64,000 nucleotides of DNA from Nonomuraea fuscirosea (GCF_003001935.1 NZ_PVNG01000025.1:62001-126000); one strand, 5' to 3'; shown: positions 17,301-26,141, counted from the first letter of the stretch. Notes: a model not told the origin generated them from the sequence alone. Numbers and translations are program-made.

Positions 17301-19040
17301 GGCGGCGCGGACGAGCTGGCGGCCAAGCTGGACGCCTTCTTCGCCACCCAGGAGCAGGCGCTGTCACCGGGCTCGTACAACGGGATCATCCACGAGATGA
17401 CCGAGGCCAGGGACGTGCGCATGGGCCAGTACGGCCACAGCAACCAGCCCTCGCACCACATCGCCTACATGTACGACTACGCCGGTCAGCCGTGGAAGAC
17501 CCAGGCCAAGGTGCGGGAGGCGCTGTCGCGGCTCTACCTGGGCAGCGAGATCGGCCAGGGTTATCCGGGCGACGAGGACAACGGGGAGATGTCGGCCTGG
17601 CAGGTCTTCAGCGCGCTCGGCTTCTATCCGCTGCAGATGGGCAGCCCGTACTACGCGATCGGCTCGCCGCTGTTCGAGAAGGCGACCGTGCGCCTGGAGA
17701 ACGGCAGGACGCTGGTGATCAGGGCGAAGGGCAACAGCGCGCGCAACGTGTACGTGCAGGGGCTCAAGGTGAACGGCAGGCCGTACGGGAAGACGTACCT
17801 GCCGCACGATCTGATCGCCAAGGGCGGCGAGCTGGAGTTCGAGATGGGGCCGCGGCCGTCGCGCTGGGGCACCGGCCCGGACGCGGCGCCACCGTCGATC
17901 ACCCGCGACGACCGGGTGCCCGCCCCGCTGCGTGACGCCACCGGGCCGGGGCGCGGCACCGCGTCGGCGGCCGGCGGCGCGGACGTGAGCGCGCTGTTCG
18001 ACGACGACTCGGCGACCCGGGCGGCGCTGCCCGCGTGGGTCGGCTACCGCTTCGACGGCGACCGGCGGGTGAGCCACTACACGCTCACCTCGGGGTCCGG
18101 CGGGCCCGAGGAGGACCCGGCCGGCTGGGTGCTCGAAGGCTCCGCCGACGGCGAGAAGTGGAAGGTGCTGGACGAGCGGAGCGGCGAGAGCTTCGCGTGG
18201 CGGCGGCAGACCCGGCCGTTCAAGGTGGCCAGGCCGGGCGCGTACGCGCACTACCGGATCACGTTCACCGGCGGGACGTCGCTGTCGGAGATCGAGCTGC
18301 TCGCCGCGGCGGCGCCGTCCACCTCTCCGGTGGTCGTCGAGGCCGGCGGCGCCTTCGCCGCGCCCGGCGAGAGCGTCACGCTGACCGCGAGGGTGTCCAA
18401 CCACGCCGACCGGCCCGTCACCGGCTCCCTGACCGCGACGGTGCCGCAGGGCTGGAGCGTCCAACCGGCGTCGGCGGACTTCGGCCGGCTCGCGCCGGGC
18501 GCGTCCAGGACGGTGGAGTTCCAGGTGGCGGTGCCGGCGGCGGCCGGTCCCGGATCCCATCCGGTGCTGCTGTCGGCGGTCTCCGCCCTGGGGACGACCG
18601 CGGAGCGGGTGACGGTCACCGTCGTCGGCGACACCGTGCAGTTCACGCCGGGCACCCCGGCGGAGGAGCCCTGGCTGCTGGACGAGGGCGGCTCCCAGCT
18701 CGACGGCGAGGTGCACGACGGGCGGGCCCGCTTCACCGACGGCAACGCGGCGGCCGTCTACCGGTTCGAGCTGCCGGCCCGGGTGACCGGGGGCACGCTG
18801 ACGCTGGACATCGGCAACCAGTTCCTGGTCGAGGTCTCGGCCGACGGCCAGACCTGGCGGACGGTGCTGCGGGAGGAGGAGAACGTACGCGATCTGTCCA
18901 ACCGCGAGGAGCGCGCGCTCGACCTGCGCGAGGTGCGGGGTGACAGCCGCGGCTTCTTCCTGCGCGTCCGCGACAGCCGGCCGCAGGACGGCTGGGGGTC
19001 GTGGCTGGCCAGGGTACGGCTCGACCTGACCAGCGGGTGA
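14316..19040 (+). CDS. Secreted multimodular GH92 alpha-mannosidase
   Basis: 1574 residues. The ATG is chosen because GAGAGG precedes it and a signal peptide follows directly (MKRSVLTALLSPLIALALAA, cleavage near ATA). A proline-rich stretch leads to a discoidin-like carbohydrate-binding module (about 130-258). Next comes the GH92 N-terminal beta domain (about 440-660, THSTGGFSRGNNFP) and the alpha/alpha barrel (about 710-1170, with GFWDTYRTTWP, YTETNGWNMAF, GHSNQPSHHIAY and GDEDNGEMSAW). These match GH92 calcium-dependent exo-alpha-mannosidases. A second discoidin-like module (about 1220-1330), a NEW3-type domain (about 1340-1440) and a final binding module complete it. Likely trims alpha-1,2-mannose from N-glycans or mannans. 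Confidence 0.92.
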   Translation: MKRSVLTALLSPLIALALAAPATAALTAQKGPTPIPNPGPTGTPSPGPSYSPPPDPKPAEPAAPAGEVSRAARDGQSLAKAEGAAFASSFEPGDPQPTWVNTSEKSRDITGWLPGGIEGTLSDKITAISASGENIGGGETKENLADTDAGTKWLVFAATGWVQYTLSEPVTVVHYALTSAGDVPERDPRDWELQGSPDGRTWVTLDTRTGETFGARLQRKEYRFAGTTAYPHYRLNVTRIGAGSTLQLAEWELSDGSTGPKPPSAMRTQVGNGPHGGHVSKPRAGFSGLRALQYAGGTTSAKGGRATNKVFEVDIPVTATTELSYVVFPEFTAADLRYPSTYVSVDLAFSDGTHLSGLKAVDQHGVRLAPREQGESKTLYADQWNYKLSRIGEVARGKRIKRILVAYDSPAGMAGFRGWVDDIKIVSERRRQPYEGRGEQRSGPSQYVVTTRGTHSTGGFSRGNNFPATAVPHGFNFWTPMTDASSIRWLYEYHRANNAANLPEIQAFTASHEPSPWMGDRQTFQFMPSAAEGVPDPSRTGRALAFRHEREVAQPHLYAVTFDNGLKTEIAPADHAALARFTFPGTAAKLVFDNVSNDGGLSLDVSGGVVTGHSDVRSDLSTGATRMYFYAVFDRPVTGGGKLTGQGRDDVLGYLSFDAGSARTVNMRIASSLISVEQAKKNLELEVSASDTVETVSERARRAWDAKLGVIEVEGASRDQLVTLYSNLYRLFLYPNSAFENTGTAGAPVYRHAVQSSTETPPVTRVADGKVYVNNGFWDTYRTTWPAYALLTPRAAGEMVDGFVRQYEDGGWIARWSSPGYADLMVGTSSDVAFADAYLKGITGFDPEKAYEAALKNATVAPPTRHVGRKGLSTSLFLGYTSIQSTGEAMSWAMDGYINDFGLANMAKALAGRSTGAKKARYLEEYEYFRDRARNYVHMFDPAVRFFQGRNADGSFRRKPAAYDPGLWGYDYTETNGWNMAFHAPQDGRGLANLYGGADELAAKLDAFFATQEQALSPGSYNGIIHEMTEARDVRMGQYGHSNQPSHHIAYMYDYAGQPWKTQAKVREALSRLYLGSEIGQGYPGDEDNGEMSAWQVFSALGFYPLQMGSPYYAIGSPLFEKATVRLENGRTLVIRAKGNSARNVYVQGLKVNGRPYGKTYLPHDLIAKGGELEFEMGPRPSRWGTGPDAAPPSITRDDRVPAPLRDATGPGRGTASAAGGADVSALFDDDSATRAALPAWVGYRFDGDRRVSHYTLTSGSGGPEEDPAGWVLEGSADGEKWKVLDERSGESFAWRRQTRPFKVARPGAYAHYRITFTGGTSLSEIELLAAAAPSTSPVVVEAGGAFAAPGESVTLTARVSNHADRPVTGSLTATVPQGWSVQPASADFGRLAPGASRTVEFQVAVPAAAGPGSHPVLLSAVSALGTTAERVTVTVVGDTVQFTPGTPAEEPWLLDEGGSQLDGEVHDGRARFTDGNAAAVYRFELPARVTGGTLTLDIGNQFLVEVSADGQTWRTVLREEENVRDLSNREERALDLREVRGDSRGFFLRVRDSRPQDGWGSWLARVRLDLTSG

Positions 19041-19043
19041 GAC

Positions 19044-19082
19044 GACGGCCGTGCCCGGGGGATCCCTCCGGGCACGGCCGTC
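19044..19082. terminator. Strong intrinsic hairpin between convergent genes
   Basis: A perfect 15-bp stem (19044-19058 with 19068-19082, arm GACGGCCGTGCCCGG) with a 9-nt loop lies between the mannosidase stop and the substrate-binding-protein stop. There is no U-tract on either side, as is common in actinomycetes. It probably terminates both convergent transcripts. Confidence 0.8.
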
Positions 19083-19124
19083 CGCTTCGGCGGGCTCACC
19101 GGCTGAGCCCGCTCGCCGTGGCTC

Positions 19125-20468
19125 TTACTGCACGCTGAAGCCCTGCTCCTGCCCGTACTTGACGGAGGCGTCCTGCCACGCCTTGAGCCCGTCGTCCAGC
19201 GTGGTCGAGGAGATGTAGGCCTTGCCGACGCTGTCGTTGAAGACGCTGTTGGCGTACACCTGGTACGGCAGGTACGACCAGCCGGGCACGACCTGGGCGG
19301 CGGCCTCGGCGAGCACCTGGTTGACCTGCTGGTCGCCGAAGTAGGGGAATTTCTTGTCCTTGAACTCCGCCGCGTTGAGGTGCGCGGTCGTGGCGGGGAA
19401 CGCGCCCGCGTCCAGGCGGGTCTGGACGCCCTCGTCGACGCCAGCGTACTTCATGAACGCGTAGGCCAGGGCCTTGTTGGCGCTCGCCTCGGGGACGGCC
19501 AGCGAGCTGCCGCCGTTCTCGGAGGTGGCCTTGCCGCCGCTCTCCCACTGCGGCATCGGCGCGACGCGCCACTTGCCGGACGCCGCCTTGACGCCGCTCT
19601 CGAAGTTGGCCGGCATCCAGGCGCCGATCACGAGCGTGGCGATGGTGCCGTCACCCAGGCCCTTGTACCACTCGTCGCTCCACCCGTTGATCGGCGCGAG
19701 CAGCTTCTCCGAGATGAGCTGCTGCCAGGCGGCGGTGAACTTCCTGGTGCCCTCGTCGGCGAAGTCGATCGCGACCTTGGTCCCGTCGACCTGGTACGGC
19801 TTGCCGCCGGCCTGCCAGATCATGCTGGTGGTGAAGCCGGCGTCGCCGGTGTCGCTGGTGATGTACGCCTTCGGGTCGGCCTTGTGCAGCTTCCTGGCCG
19901 CCTCGATGTACTCCTCCCAGGTCTCCGGCACCTTGATGTCGTGCTTGTCGAAGACGTCCTTGTTGTAGAACAGGGCCATCGGGCCGGAGTCCATGGGCAG
20001 GCCGTAGATGCCGGTGCCGGAGCGGACCGAGTTCCACGGGCCGGGGGTGAAGGTGCCTTCGAGCTTGTCCGCCCCGAAGGGCGTCAGGTCGGTGACCGAC
20101 TTCGACAGCGCGAACTGCGGCAGGGCGTAGTACTCGATCTGCGCGACGTCGGGGACGCCGGAGCCGGCCTTGATCGCGTTCTGCAGCGCGGTGTACTGGT
20201 CGTCGCCGGTGCCGGCGTTGACCAGGTTGACCTTGACCTTCGGGTACTTGGCCTGGAAGCCGGTGACGACCTGCTTGAGCGTCGGCTCCCAGGCCCAGAC
20301 CGTGATCGTGCCGCCGGCGTTCAGCGCGGCCTCCTGGTCGGTGGCCGACGTGCTCTGGGCCGGGGCCGCGCCCTGCCCGCCGTCTCCCGGCGAGCCGCAG
20401 GCGGTGGCGATCAGCGATACCGACAGGGCCGCGCCCGCTAGGAGAGCGCGGCGGCGGGTTATCGTCAT
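19125..20468 (-). CDS. Sugar ABC transporter substrate-binding lipoprotein
   Basis: 447 residues. It has a lipoprotein signal peptide (MTITRRRALLAGAALSVSLI, lipobox ATAC near residue 24) and a family 1 (maltose/multiple-sugar type) extracellular binding fold. Recognisable stretches are GTITVWAWEPTLKQVVTGFQ, PDVAQIEYYALPQF and GGSSLAVPEASANKALAYAFMK. It should hand an oligosaccharide to the two upstream permeases. Unusually it is last in its operon, where it would normally be first. No ATPase gene is present, as is common for this class in actinomycetes, which share MsiK-type ATPases. An AAAGGG site precedes the ATG. Confidence 0.92.
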   Translation of the reverse strand: MTITRRRALLAGAALSVSLIATACGSPGDGGQGAAPAQSTSATDQEAALNAGGTITVWAWEPTLKQVVTGFQAKYPKVKVNLVNAGTGDDQYTALQNAIKAGSGVPDVAQIEYYALPQFALSKSVTDLTPFGADKLEGTFTPGPWNSVRSGTGIYGLPMDSGPMALFYNKDVFDKHDIKVPETWEEYIEAARKLHKADPKAYITSDTGDAGFTTSMIWQAGGKPYQVDGTKVAIDFADEGTRKFTAAWQQLISEKLLAPINGWSDEWYKGLGDGTIATLVIGAWMPANFESGVKAASGKWRVAPMPQWESGGKATSENGGSSLAVPEASANKALAYAFMKYAGVDEGVQTRLDAGAFPATTAHLNAAEFKDKKFPYFGDQQVNQVLAEAAAQVVPGWSYLPYQVYANSVFNDSVGKAYISSTTLDDGLKAWQDASVKYGQEQGFSVQ

Positions 20469-20499
20469 GGTTGTCCCTTTCGTGGAGATGCGGCGCCGG

Positions 20500-21396
20500 T
20501 CACTCCTTGACGCTCCCGGCGGCCAGGCCCGACTGCCAGTACCGCTGGAGCAGCAGGAACGCCACGATCAGCGGGACGATGGTGAGCAGGGAACCGGTGA
20601 TCACGAGGTTGAAGATGGCTTCGCCGCCCGCGGTGGTCGCCTGGGCGTTCCAGGCGCTGAGGCCGAGGGTCAGCGGATACCAGCCGGGGTCCTTCAGCAT
20701 GATCAGCGGCAGGAAGTAGTTGTTCCACGTCGCGACCACGGTGAACAGCAGCACGGTGACGATCCCGGGGGCCAGCAGCGGCAGGCTGATCCGGAAGAAG
20801 ATCTGGAACTCCCGCGCGCCGTCCATCCGGGCCGACTCGAGGATCTCCCTCGGCACGGCGTCGACGGCGAAGGTCCACATGAGGTAGAGGCCGAACGGCG
20901 ACACCAGCGACGGGATGATGACCGCCCACGGCGTGTTGGTCAGGCCGAGGCTGGAGAACATCAGGAACGTCGGCACGGCCAGCGCCGTCCCGGGCACCGC
21001 GACCGCGCCGATCACGACGGCGAAGACGGCGGTCTTGCCGGGGAAGTCGAACTTCGCCAGGCCGTACCCGCCGATGGTGGCCAGCAGTGTCGCGCCGCCC
21101 GCGCCGGCGACCACGTAGAGCAGGGTGTTGAGCAGCCAGCGGGTGAAGATGCCGCCGTCGTAGCTGAAGGCGGTGGCGATGTTGGAGAACAGCGCGAAGT
21201 CGTCGTCGAACCACAGCCCGAAGGAGTTGAGCAGCCCCTCCTGCGTCTTGGAGGCGTTGATCGCCAGCCACGCCAGCGGGAGCAGCGTGTAGATCAGCAT
21301 GATCGAGGTCAGCACCGTCAGCGTGACGCTGCGCCGGCGGCGCGGCGAGGGGCGGCGGTGGCGGATCACCAGGGGGCCGCGGGTGGTGGCGGTCAC
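20500..21396 (-). CDS. Sugar ABC transporter permease (MalG type)
   Basis: 298 residues, starting at a GTG seven bases after GGAGG that lies inside the end of the upstream permease gene (2-bp gap between stop and start). Six membrane helices and the EAA loop ESARMDGAREFQIFFRISLPLLAPG are visible. The order of helices and the short N-terminus fit the MalG side of carbohydrate importers. It pairs with the next permease and the lipoprotein as one importer regulated with the divergent LacI gene. Confidence 0.9.
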   Translation of the reverse strand: MTATTRGPLVIRHRRPSPRRRRSVTLTVLTSIMLIYTLLPLAWLAINASKTQEGLLNSFGLWFDDDFALFSNIATAFSYDGGIFTRWLLNTLLYVVAGAGGATLLATIGGYGLAKFDFPGKTAVFAVVIGAVAVPGTALAVPTFLMFSSLGLTNTPWAVIIPSLVSPFGLYLMWTFAVDAVPREILESARMDGAREFQIFFRISLPLLAPGIVTVLLFTVVATWNNYFLPLIMLKDPGWYPLTLGLSAWNAQATTAGGEAIFNLVITGSLLTIVPLIVAFLLLQRYWQSGLAAGSVKE

Positions 21397-21398
21397 GG

Positions 21399-22283
21399 TC
21401 AGACCTCCTTGCGCATGCCGCGCAGCTGGACGGCGTAGGCGATGATCATCGTGATCACGCCCATGACGATCGCGACGGTGGCCGAGTAGTTGTACTGCTG
21501 GCCGGCGAAGGACAGCGTGTAGGCGTAGTAGTTGGGCGTGAAGGAGGACGTGATCGCGTTCGGCGCCAGGTTCTTCAGGATCGCGGGCTCGTTGAAGAGC
21601 TGGAAGCTGCCGATGATGGAGAAGATCGTGGCGATCAGCAGGGCGCCGCGCAGGGCGGGCAGCTTGATCGCGACGATGATCCGGAACTGGCTGGCGCCGT
21701 CGATCTCCGCGGCCTCGTACAGCGACGGGTTGACCACGCGCAGGGCCGAATACAGGATCAGCATGTTGTAGCCGACGAACTCCCAGGTCACGACGTTGCC
21801 GAGCGAGGCCAGGATCAGATCGGCCGACAGCGGGTCGGGCAGCCGCACGCCGAGGAGGTCGCTGAGATTGGCGACGAGGCCGAAGCGGGTGCCGTACATG
21901 AAGGCCCACATCAGCGTGGCCACGACGGCGGGGACGGCGTAGGGCAGGAACACCGCGATGCGGAAGAAGCTCGCCCCGTACAGCCGGCCGCTGTCGATGG
22001 CCAGCGCCACCAGCAGCGCCAGGAACAGCATGATCGGGACCTGCACCACCAGGAAGACCGCCACGTTGCCGAAGGCCGACCAGAACAGCGGGTCGGCCAG
22101 CGCCTTGAGGTAGTTGTCCGCGCCGACGAAGGCGGTGCCGCCGATCAGCTGGGTCCTGAACAGGCTCAGATAGATCGAGTACGCGATCGGCGCCAGGAAG
22201 ACGAGCGCGAACACCGCCATGAAGGGTCCGACGAACCGCCAGCCCGCCCAGGACCGACGCGCCCTGGGCACTGTTGCGACCAC
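21399..22283 (-). CDS. Sugar ABC transporter permease (MalF type)
   Basis: 294 residues with six or seven membrane helices and the EAA loop YEAAEIDGASQFRIIVAIKLPALRG. The start is put at the GTG of MVATVPRARRSW because GAGGAG stands seven bases before it. A GTG five codons upstream lacks a ribosome site. First gene of the importer operon. Its leader region contains a degenerate copy of the LacI operator, so sugar-dependent derepression is likely. Confidence 0.88.
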   Translation of the reverse strand: MVATVPRARRSWAGWRFVGPFMAVFALVFLAPIAYSIYLSLFRTQLIGGTAFVGADNYLKALADPLFWSAFGNVAVFLVVQVPIMLFLALLVALAIDSGRLYGASFFRIAVFLPYAVPAVVATLMWAFMYGTRFGLVANLSDLLGVRLPDPLSADLILASLGNVVTWEFVGYNMLILYSALRVVNPSLYEAAEIDGASQFRIIVAIKLPALRGALLIATIFSIIGSFQLFNEPAILKNLAPNAITSSFTPNYYAYTLSFAGQQYNYSATVAIVMGVITMIIAYAVQLRGMRKEV

Positions 22284-22310
22284 CCGTGCACTCCTCACTC
22301 GCCGCTTTTC

Positions 22311-22401
22311 GTCAACGCAAACACCTACTGCGGGGGGAGGCGTGGGATGGCCGCTGACCGAGGGTCGCCGTGGGGTGTCCCACAGTTATGTTTACGTAAA
22401 C
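22311..22401. promoter_or_regulatory. LacI operators in the divergent importer/regulator promoter
   Basis: A perfect palindrome GTTTACGTAAAC lies at 22390-22401 on the regulator side. A 9/12 match, GTCAACGCAAAC, lies at 22311-22322 next to the permease start. Their centres are 79 bp apart, which would allow looping. They flank the divergent promoters and fit autoregulation plus control of the transporter by the adjacent LacI protein. Confidence 0.65.
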
Positions 22402-22482
22402 TTCCGTTGCGGTATCGTGGCACCGGCCGTACGGGCCGGTCAAGGCACCCCCCGGGATGCTCGTTGCGGAGGCAGGCGGACG

Positions 22483-23586
22483 ATGGCAGTGACGACCGGG
22501 CAGGACCAGGATCCCGGCCCCGAACCGGGAACCGGCAGCGCGCAGCGCGGCGGCTCCGGTGTGCCCGGCGGGCGGCGCAAGCAGCGGGTCTCCATGGCCG
22601 ACGTCGCCCTGCGGGCGGGGGTCTCCTCGCAGACGGTCTCCCGCGTCTCGAACGGTCATCCCGGCGTGATCGACTCCACCCGCGAGCAGGTGCTCAAGGC
22701 GATGCGTGAGCTGGGCTACCGGCCCAACAGCGCTGCCCGCGCGTTGCGTTACGGCCAGTTCAACACCATCGGCGTCATCCTCTTCGGGCTGTCCTCGACC
22801 GGCAACAGCCGCACCGTCGAGGCCATCGCCACCCACGCCGCCGCCGAGGGCTACGCGATCACGCTGACGCCCATCGACGTGCCGACCCAGGACAACGTGC
22901 TGGGCGCGTTCACCCGGATGGGCGAGCTGGCCGTGGACGCGGTCATCGTCATCATCGAGGTCCACCTGCTCGACGCCGGCACCGTCACGCTGCCGCCAGG
23001 TGTGCACGCCGTGGTCGTCGACTCCGACGCCGGCGACCGCTACAGCGTGGTCGACACCGACCAGGCCGACGGGGCGCGGCGGGCCGTGCACCACCTGCTC
23101 GGCCTGGGGCACCGGACCGTCTGGCACGTGACGGGGCCGCGGACGTCGTACGCGAGCCAGCGCCGGGCCCAGGCCTGGCGCGACACCCTCCGGGAGGCCG
23201 GGCGGCCGGTGCCCGAGCCGCTGCACGGCGACTGGTCGGCCGGGTCCGGCTACGCCGCCGGGCTCACCCTGGCCGACGAGCCCTCCTGCACGGCGGTCTT
23301 CGCCGCCAACGACCAGATGGCCCTGGGACTGCTGCGCGCCTTCCACGAACGCGGACGGGCCGTGCCCGGCGACATCAGCGTGGTGGGTTTCGACGACATT
23401 CCCGACTCCGCCTTCTTCGTCCCGCCGCTGACCACCGTGCACCAGGACTTCGCCGAGGTCGGGCGGCGGTGCGTGCAGCAGGCGTTGGCGCAGATCCGCG
23501 AGAACGAGGCGTCCCGCCCCGGCACCGACCTCGTCCCGACCCGCCTGGTGATCCGCGCCAGCACGGCCCCGCCCCGGCAGCCCTGA
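22483..23586 (+). CDS. LacI family transcriptional regulator of the sugar importer
   Basis: 367 residues. After a disordered, glycine-rich N-terminal extension of about 35 residues comes the LacI headpiece, SMADVALRAGVSSQTVSRVSNGHPGVIDSTREQVLKAM (about 37-75), with hinge helix NSAARALRYG. The periplasmic-binding-like effector domain (about 90-360) ends with GDISVVGFDDIPDSAFFVPPLTTVHQDF. The ATG is the first in-frame start after a GCGGAGG. Divergent from the importer operon, so its inducer is probably the imported sugar or a breakdown product. The C-terminus lies in a stop-spanning repeat. Confidence 0.9.
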   Translation: MAVTTGQDQDPGPEPGTGSAQRGGSGVPGGRRKQRVSMADVALRAGVSSQTVSRVSNGHPGVIDSTREQVLKAMRELGYRPNSAARALRYGQFNTIGVILFGLSSTGNSRTVEAIATHAAAEGYAITLTPIDVPTQDNVLGAFTRMGELAVDAVIVIIEVHLLDAGTVTLPPGVHAVVVDSDAGDRYSVVDTDQADGARRAVHHLLGLGHRTVWHVTGPRTSYASQRRAQAWRDTLREAGRPVPEPLHGDWSAGSGYAAGLTLADEPSCTAVFAANDQMALGLLRAFHERGRAVPGDISVVGFDDIPDSAFFVPPLTTVHQDFAEVGRRCVQQALAQIRENEASRPGTDLVPTRLVIRASTAPPRQP

Positions 23587-23654
23587 CACCGGCAGCCCTG
23601 ACGCCCCGCTCCGGCAGTCCTGACACCGGCAGCCCTGCCCCGGCCGGCCCTGCC
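23574..23654 (+). repeat. 15-bp tandem repeat, 4 copies, spanning the LacI-gene stop codon
   Basis: The unit CCGGCAGCCCTGACA occurs at 23574-23588, 23589-23603, 23611-23625 and 23626-23640, with a degenerate tail to 23654. The first copy encodes the last residues RQP and the TGA. The stop codon is thus reproduced in two further copies. Confidence 0.88.
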
Positions 23655-23748
23655 GTGAGGTGAAGGGCGTCCGGCCCTGATGCGGGTCGCCCGGGCGTCC
23701 GGCGCGCCATTTGCCCTAGAGCCGACTCAAGGTCATAGCGTCGCCGAC

Positions 23749-24777
23749 ATGAGCACTGAACAGCACGAACTCGGTTCCGGCTTCGGAATCCGCAGCACCA
23801 CCGCAGACGTCCTGCGGGGCATCGACCTGTCCGGGCGGCTGGCCCTCGTCACCGGCGGCTACTCGGGCATCGGGCTGGAGACCACCCGGGCGCTGGTGGG
23901 GGCGGGCGCGCGCGTGATCGTCCCGGCACGGCGTCCGGAGGCGGCGAAGCAGGCCCTCGCCGGCATCTCCGGCGTGGAGGCCGAGGAGCTTCGCGAGGCC
24001 GCCGGCGCGGACGCCGGTGGCGCCGGCGTCGAGGTCGCCGAGCTGGACCTGGCCGATCTCGGCAGCGTACGGCGCTTCGCGGAGCGCTTCCTCGCCTCCG
24101 GGCGCGACCTCCACCTGCTGATCGCCAACGCCGGCATCATGGCCGGCCCTGAGCGGCGGGTCGGCCCCGGCTGGGAGTCCCAGTTCGCCGTCAACCACCT
24201 CGGCCACTTCGCCCTGGTCAACCGGCTCTGGCCGGCGCTGGCGCGGGGCCGGGCGCGGGTGGTGTCGGTCTCCTCCAACGGCCACCAGCTCTCCGGGATC
24301 CGCTGGGACGACGTGCAGTTCGAGCGCGGGTACGACAAGTGGCTGGCCTACGGGCAGGCCAAGACCGCCAACGTGCTGTTCGCCGTGCACCTGGACGCGC
24401 TGGGGAAAGAATCGGGCGTGCGCGCGTTCGCGGTGCATCCCGGCGCCATCGCCGGCACGTCCCTGGCCCGTGACATCCCGCCGGAGGAGTTCGCGGAGCT
24501 GAAGAAGGCCATCGAGTCCACGCCAGGCAACCCCGGCTGGAAGAGCGTGCAGGAGGGCGCCGCCACCCAGGTGTGGGCGGCCACCTCGCCACAGTTGGAG
24601 GGGCTCGGCGGGCTCTACTGCGAGGACGGCGACGTGGCCGACCCCCTCCCGCCCGGCGCGTCGCTGGTCGCCGGGGTGGCCGAGTGGGCGGTGGACCCGC
24701 GGGAGGCGGCCCGCCTGTGGCGACTTTCGGCCGACCTGACCGGCGTGAACGCCTTCGGACCGGCCGGAACCGGCTGA
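23749..24777 (+). CDS. Short-chain dehydrogenase/reductase (retinol-dehydrogenase-like)
   Basis: 342 residues. Motifs are TGGYSGIGLE (NAD(P)-binding glycine loop, about residues 35-45), LLIANAGIMAG, the catalytic serine in VVSVSSNGHQLSG and the YGQAK catalytic Tyr-Lys pair. This long SDR subgroup includes WW-domain-oxidoreductase-like proteins of unknown substrate. The ATG has no ribosome site. A TTGCCC-17 bp-CATAGC promoter ends about 10 bp before it, so the message is probably leaderless. The enzyme likely reduces or oxidises a carbonyl/alcohol in the cytoplasm. Confidence 0.87.
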   Translation: MSTEQHELGSGFGIRSTTADVLRGIDLSGRLALVTGGYSGIGLETTRALVGAGARVIVPARRPEAAKQALAGISGVEAEELREAAGADAGGAGVEVAELDLADLGSVRRFAERFLASGRDLHLLIANAGIMAGPERRVGPGWESQFAVNHLGHFALVNRLWPALARGRARVVSVSSNGHQLSGIRWDDVQFERGYDKWLAYGQAKTANVLFAVHLDALGKESGVRAFAVHPGAIAGTSLARDIPPEEFAELKKAIESTPGNPGWKSVQEGAATQVWAATSPQLEGLGGLYCEDGDVADPLPPGASLVAGVAEWAVDPREAARLWRLSADLTGVNAFGPAGTG

Positions 24778-24786
24778 ACGCCTTCG
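24746..24786 (+). repeat. 29-bp partial duplication across the SDR-gene stop codon
   Basis: TGAACGCCTTCG occurs at 24746-24757 inside the last codons and again at 24775-24786, where its TGA is the gene's stop codon. This is a shorter example of the stop-spanning repeat pattern seen elsewhere in the window. Confidence 0.6.
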
Positions 24787-24944
24787 CGCCCCGCTCGCAC
24801 CCAGCCGTCCGGCGCGAACGGCTCCGCACCGCCGCCCGCCCGGCTGACCTCCCGCGACACGGCTTCTGTGACGGCTGTCTGACTTCACCGACTGCTACTC
24901 TCTGTTACATATTGATGACGTTTCGTGTAGTAGGGGGAGCTCTC

Positions 24945-26135
24945 GTGAAGGTCGTCTGTGTCGGCGGCGGACCCGCCAGCCTGTACTTCTCGATCCTGAT
25001 GAAGCGGGTGGATCCGTCCCACGACATCACCGTCTACGAGCGGAACCCGGCCGGATCGTCGTACGGCTGGGGCGTGACGTACTGGGACGAGCTGTTCCAC
25101 TTCCTGCACGGCGTCGACCCCGAGTCCGCCCGCGCCATCAGCGAGTGCTCCGTCCGCTGGGACAGCTGGATCGTGCACCTGCACGACCGGGCCACGATCA
25201 CGGTGGAGCACGGTGACGAGGGCTCCGGCGTCAGCCGGCGGCGGCTGCTCGACATCTTCACCGAGCGGGCGCGGGCGCTCGGGGTGCGGATCGAGTTCGA
25301 GCGGGAGGTCACCGACGAGCGCGAGTTCCCCGACGCCGACCTGATCGTGGCCGGCGACGGCGTCAACAGCGTGCTGCGCGAACGCCACGCCGCCCACTTC
25401 GGCACCGAGATCGCCGTCGGGCGCAACAAGTACGTCTGGCTGGGCACCACGAAGGTCTTCGACTCCTTCACCTTCGCCTTCACCGAGACCCCGCACGGCT
25501 GGATCTGGTGCTACGGCTACCGCTACGACCAGGACCGCAGCACGGTCGTGGTCGAATGCTCGCCGGACACGTGGCGGGGGCTCGGCTTCCACGAGGCGAA
25601 CGAGGCCGACAGCCTGGCCCTGATGGAGAAGCTGTTCGCCGACATCCTCGACGGCCACTCCCTCATGGGCCGCACCCAGATCGACGGCAGCGCCCACTGG
25701 CTGAACTTCCGCACCGTGACCAACCGCAGGTGGTACCGCGACAACGTGGTGCTGCTCGGAGACGCCGCGCACACCACCCACTACTCCGTCGGCGCGGGCA
25801 CTACGCTCGCGCTGGGCGACGTCGCCTTCCTGGTGGACGCCCTGCACGGGGACCCGCGGCTGGCCGGCGCCCTCGCCCGTTACGAACGCGAACGCCGCTC
25901 CGTGATCCGGGCCCCGCAGCGGGCGGCGCGCTACAGCGCCCGGTGGTACGAGAACCTGCCACGCTACATCGACCTCCCGCCGCACCAGATGATCACCCTG
26001 CTGGACCAGCGGAACTCACGGGTGCTCGCCTACACCCCGCCGTGGCTCTACTACCGGATCGGCCAGATCACCGGCCGCCTGTCGGCCCTGAGGTCGGGCG
26101 GCGGCCCCACCTGGCAGTCGCGCTCGTCGGAATAG
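24945..26135 (+). CDS. FAD-dependent aromatic monooxygenase
   Basis: 396 residues from a GTG after GGGGGAG. It begins MKVVCVGGGPASLYFSILMK (FAD dinucleotide site GxGxxS-like). It contains LIVAGDGVNSVLRE (DG motif) and VVLLGDAAHTTHYSVGAGTTLALGD (GD motif that binds FAD ribityl and substrate). This layout, with YGWGVTYWDEL near the N-terminus, resembles VioD/salicylyl-CoA 5-hydroxylase-type single-component hydroxylases. It should hydroxylate an aromatic or aryl-CoA substrate using NAD(P)H and oxygen. No dedicated pathway genes are adjacent. Confidence 0.85.
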   Translation: MKVVCVGGGPASLYFSILMKRVDPSHDITVYERNPAGSSYGWGVTYWDELFHFLHGVDPESARAISECSVRWDSWIVHLHDRATITVEHGDEGSGVSRRRLLDIFTERARALGVRIEFEREVTDEREFPDADLIVAGDGVNSVLRERHAAHFGTEIAVGRNKYVWLGTTKVFDSFTFAFTETPHGWIWCYGYRYDQDRSTVVVECSPDTWRGLGFHEANEADSLALMEKLFADILDGHSLMGRTQIDGSAHWLNFRTVTNRRWYRDNVVLLGDAAHTTHYSVGAGTTLALGDVAFLVDALHGDPRLAGALARYERERRSVIRAPQRAARYSARWYENLPRYIDLPPHQMITLLDQRNSRVLAYTPPWLYYRIGQITGRLSALRSGGGPTWQSRSSE

Positions 26136-26141
26136 AGCAGT

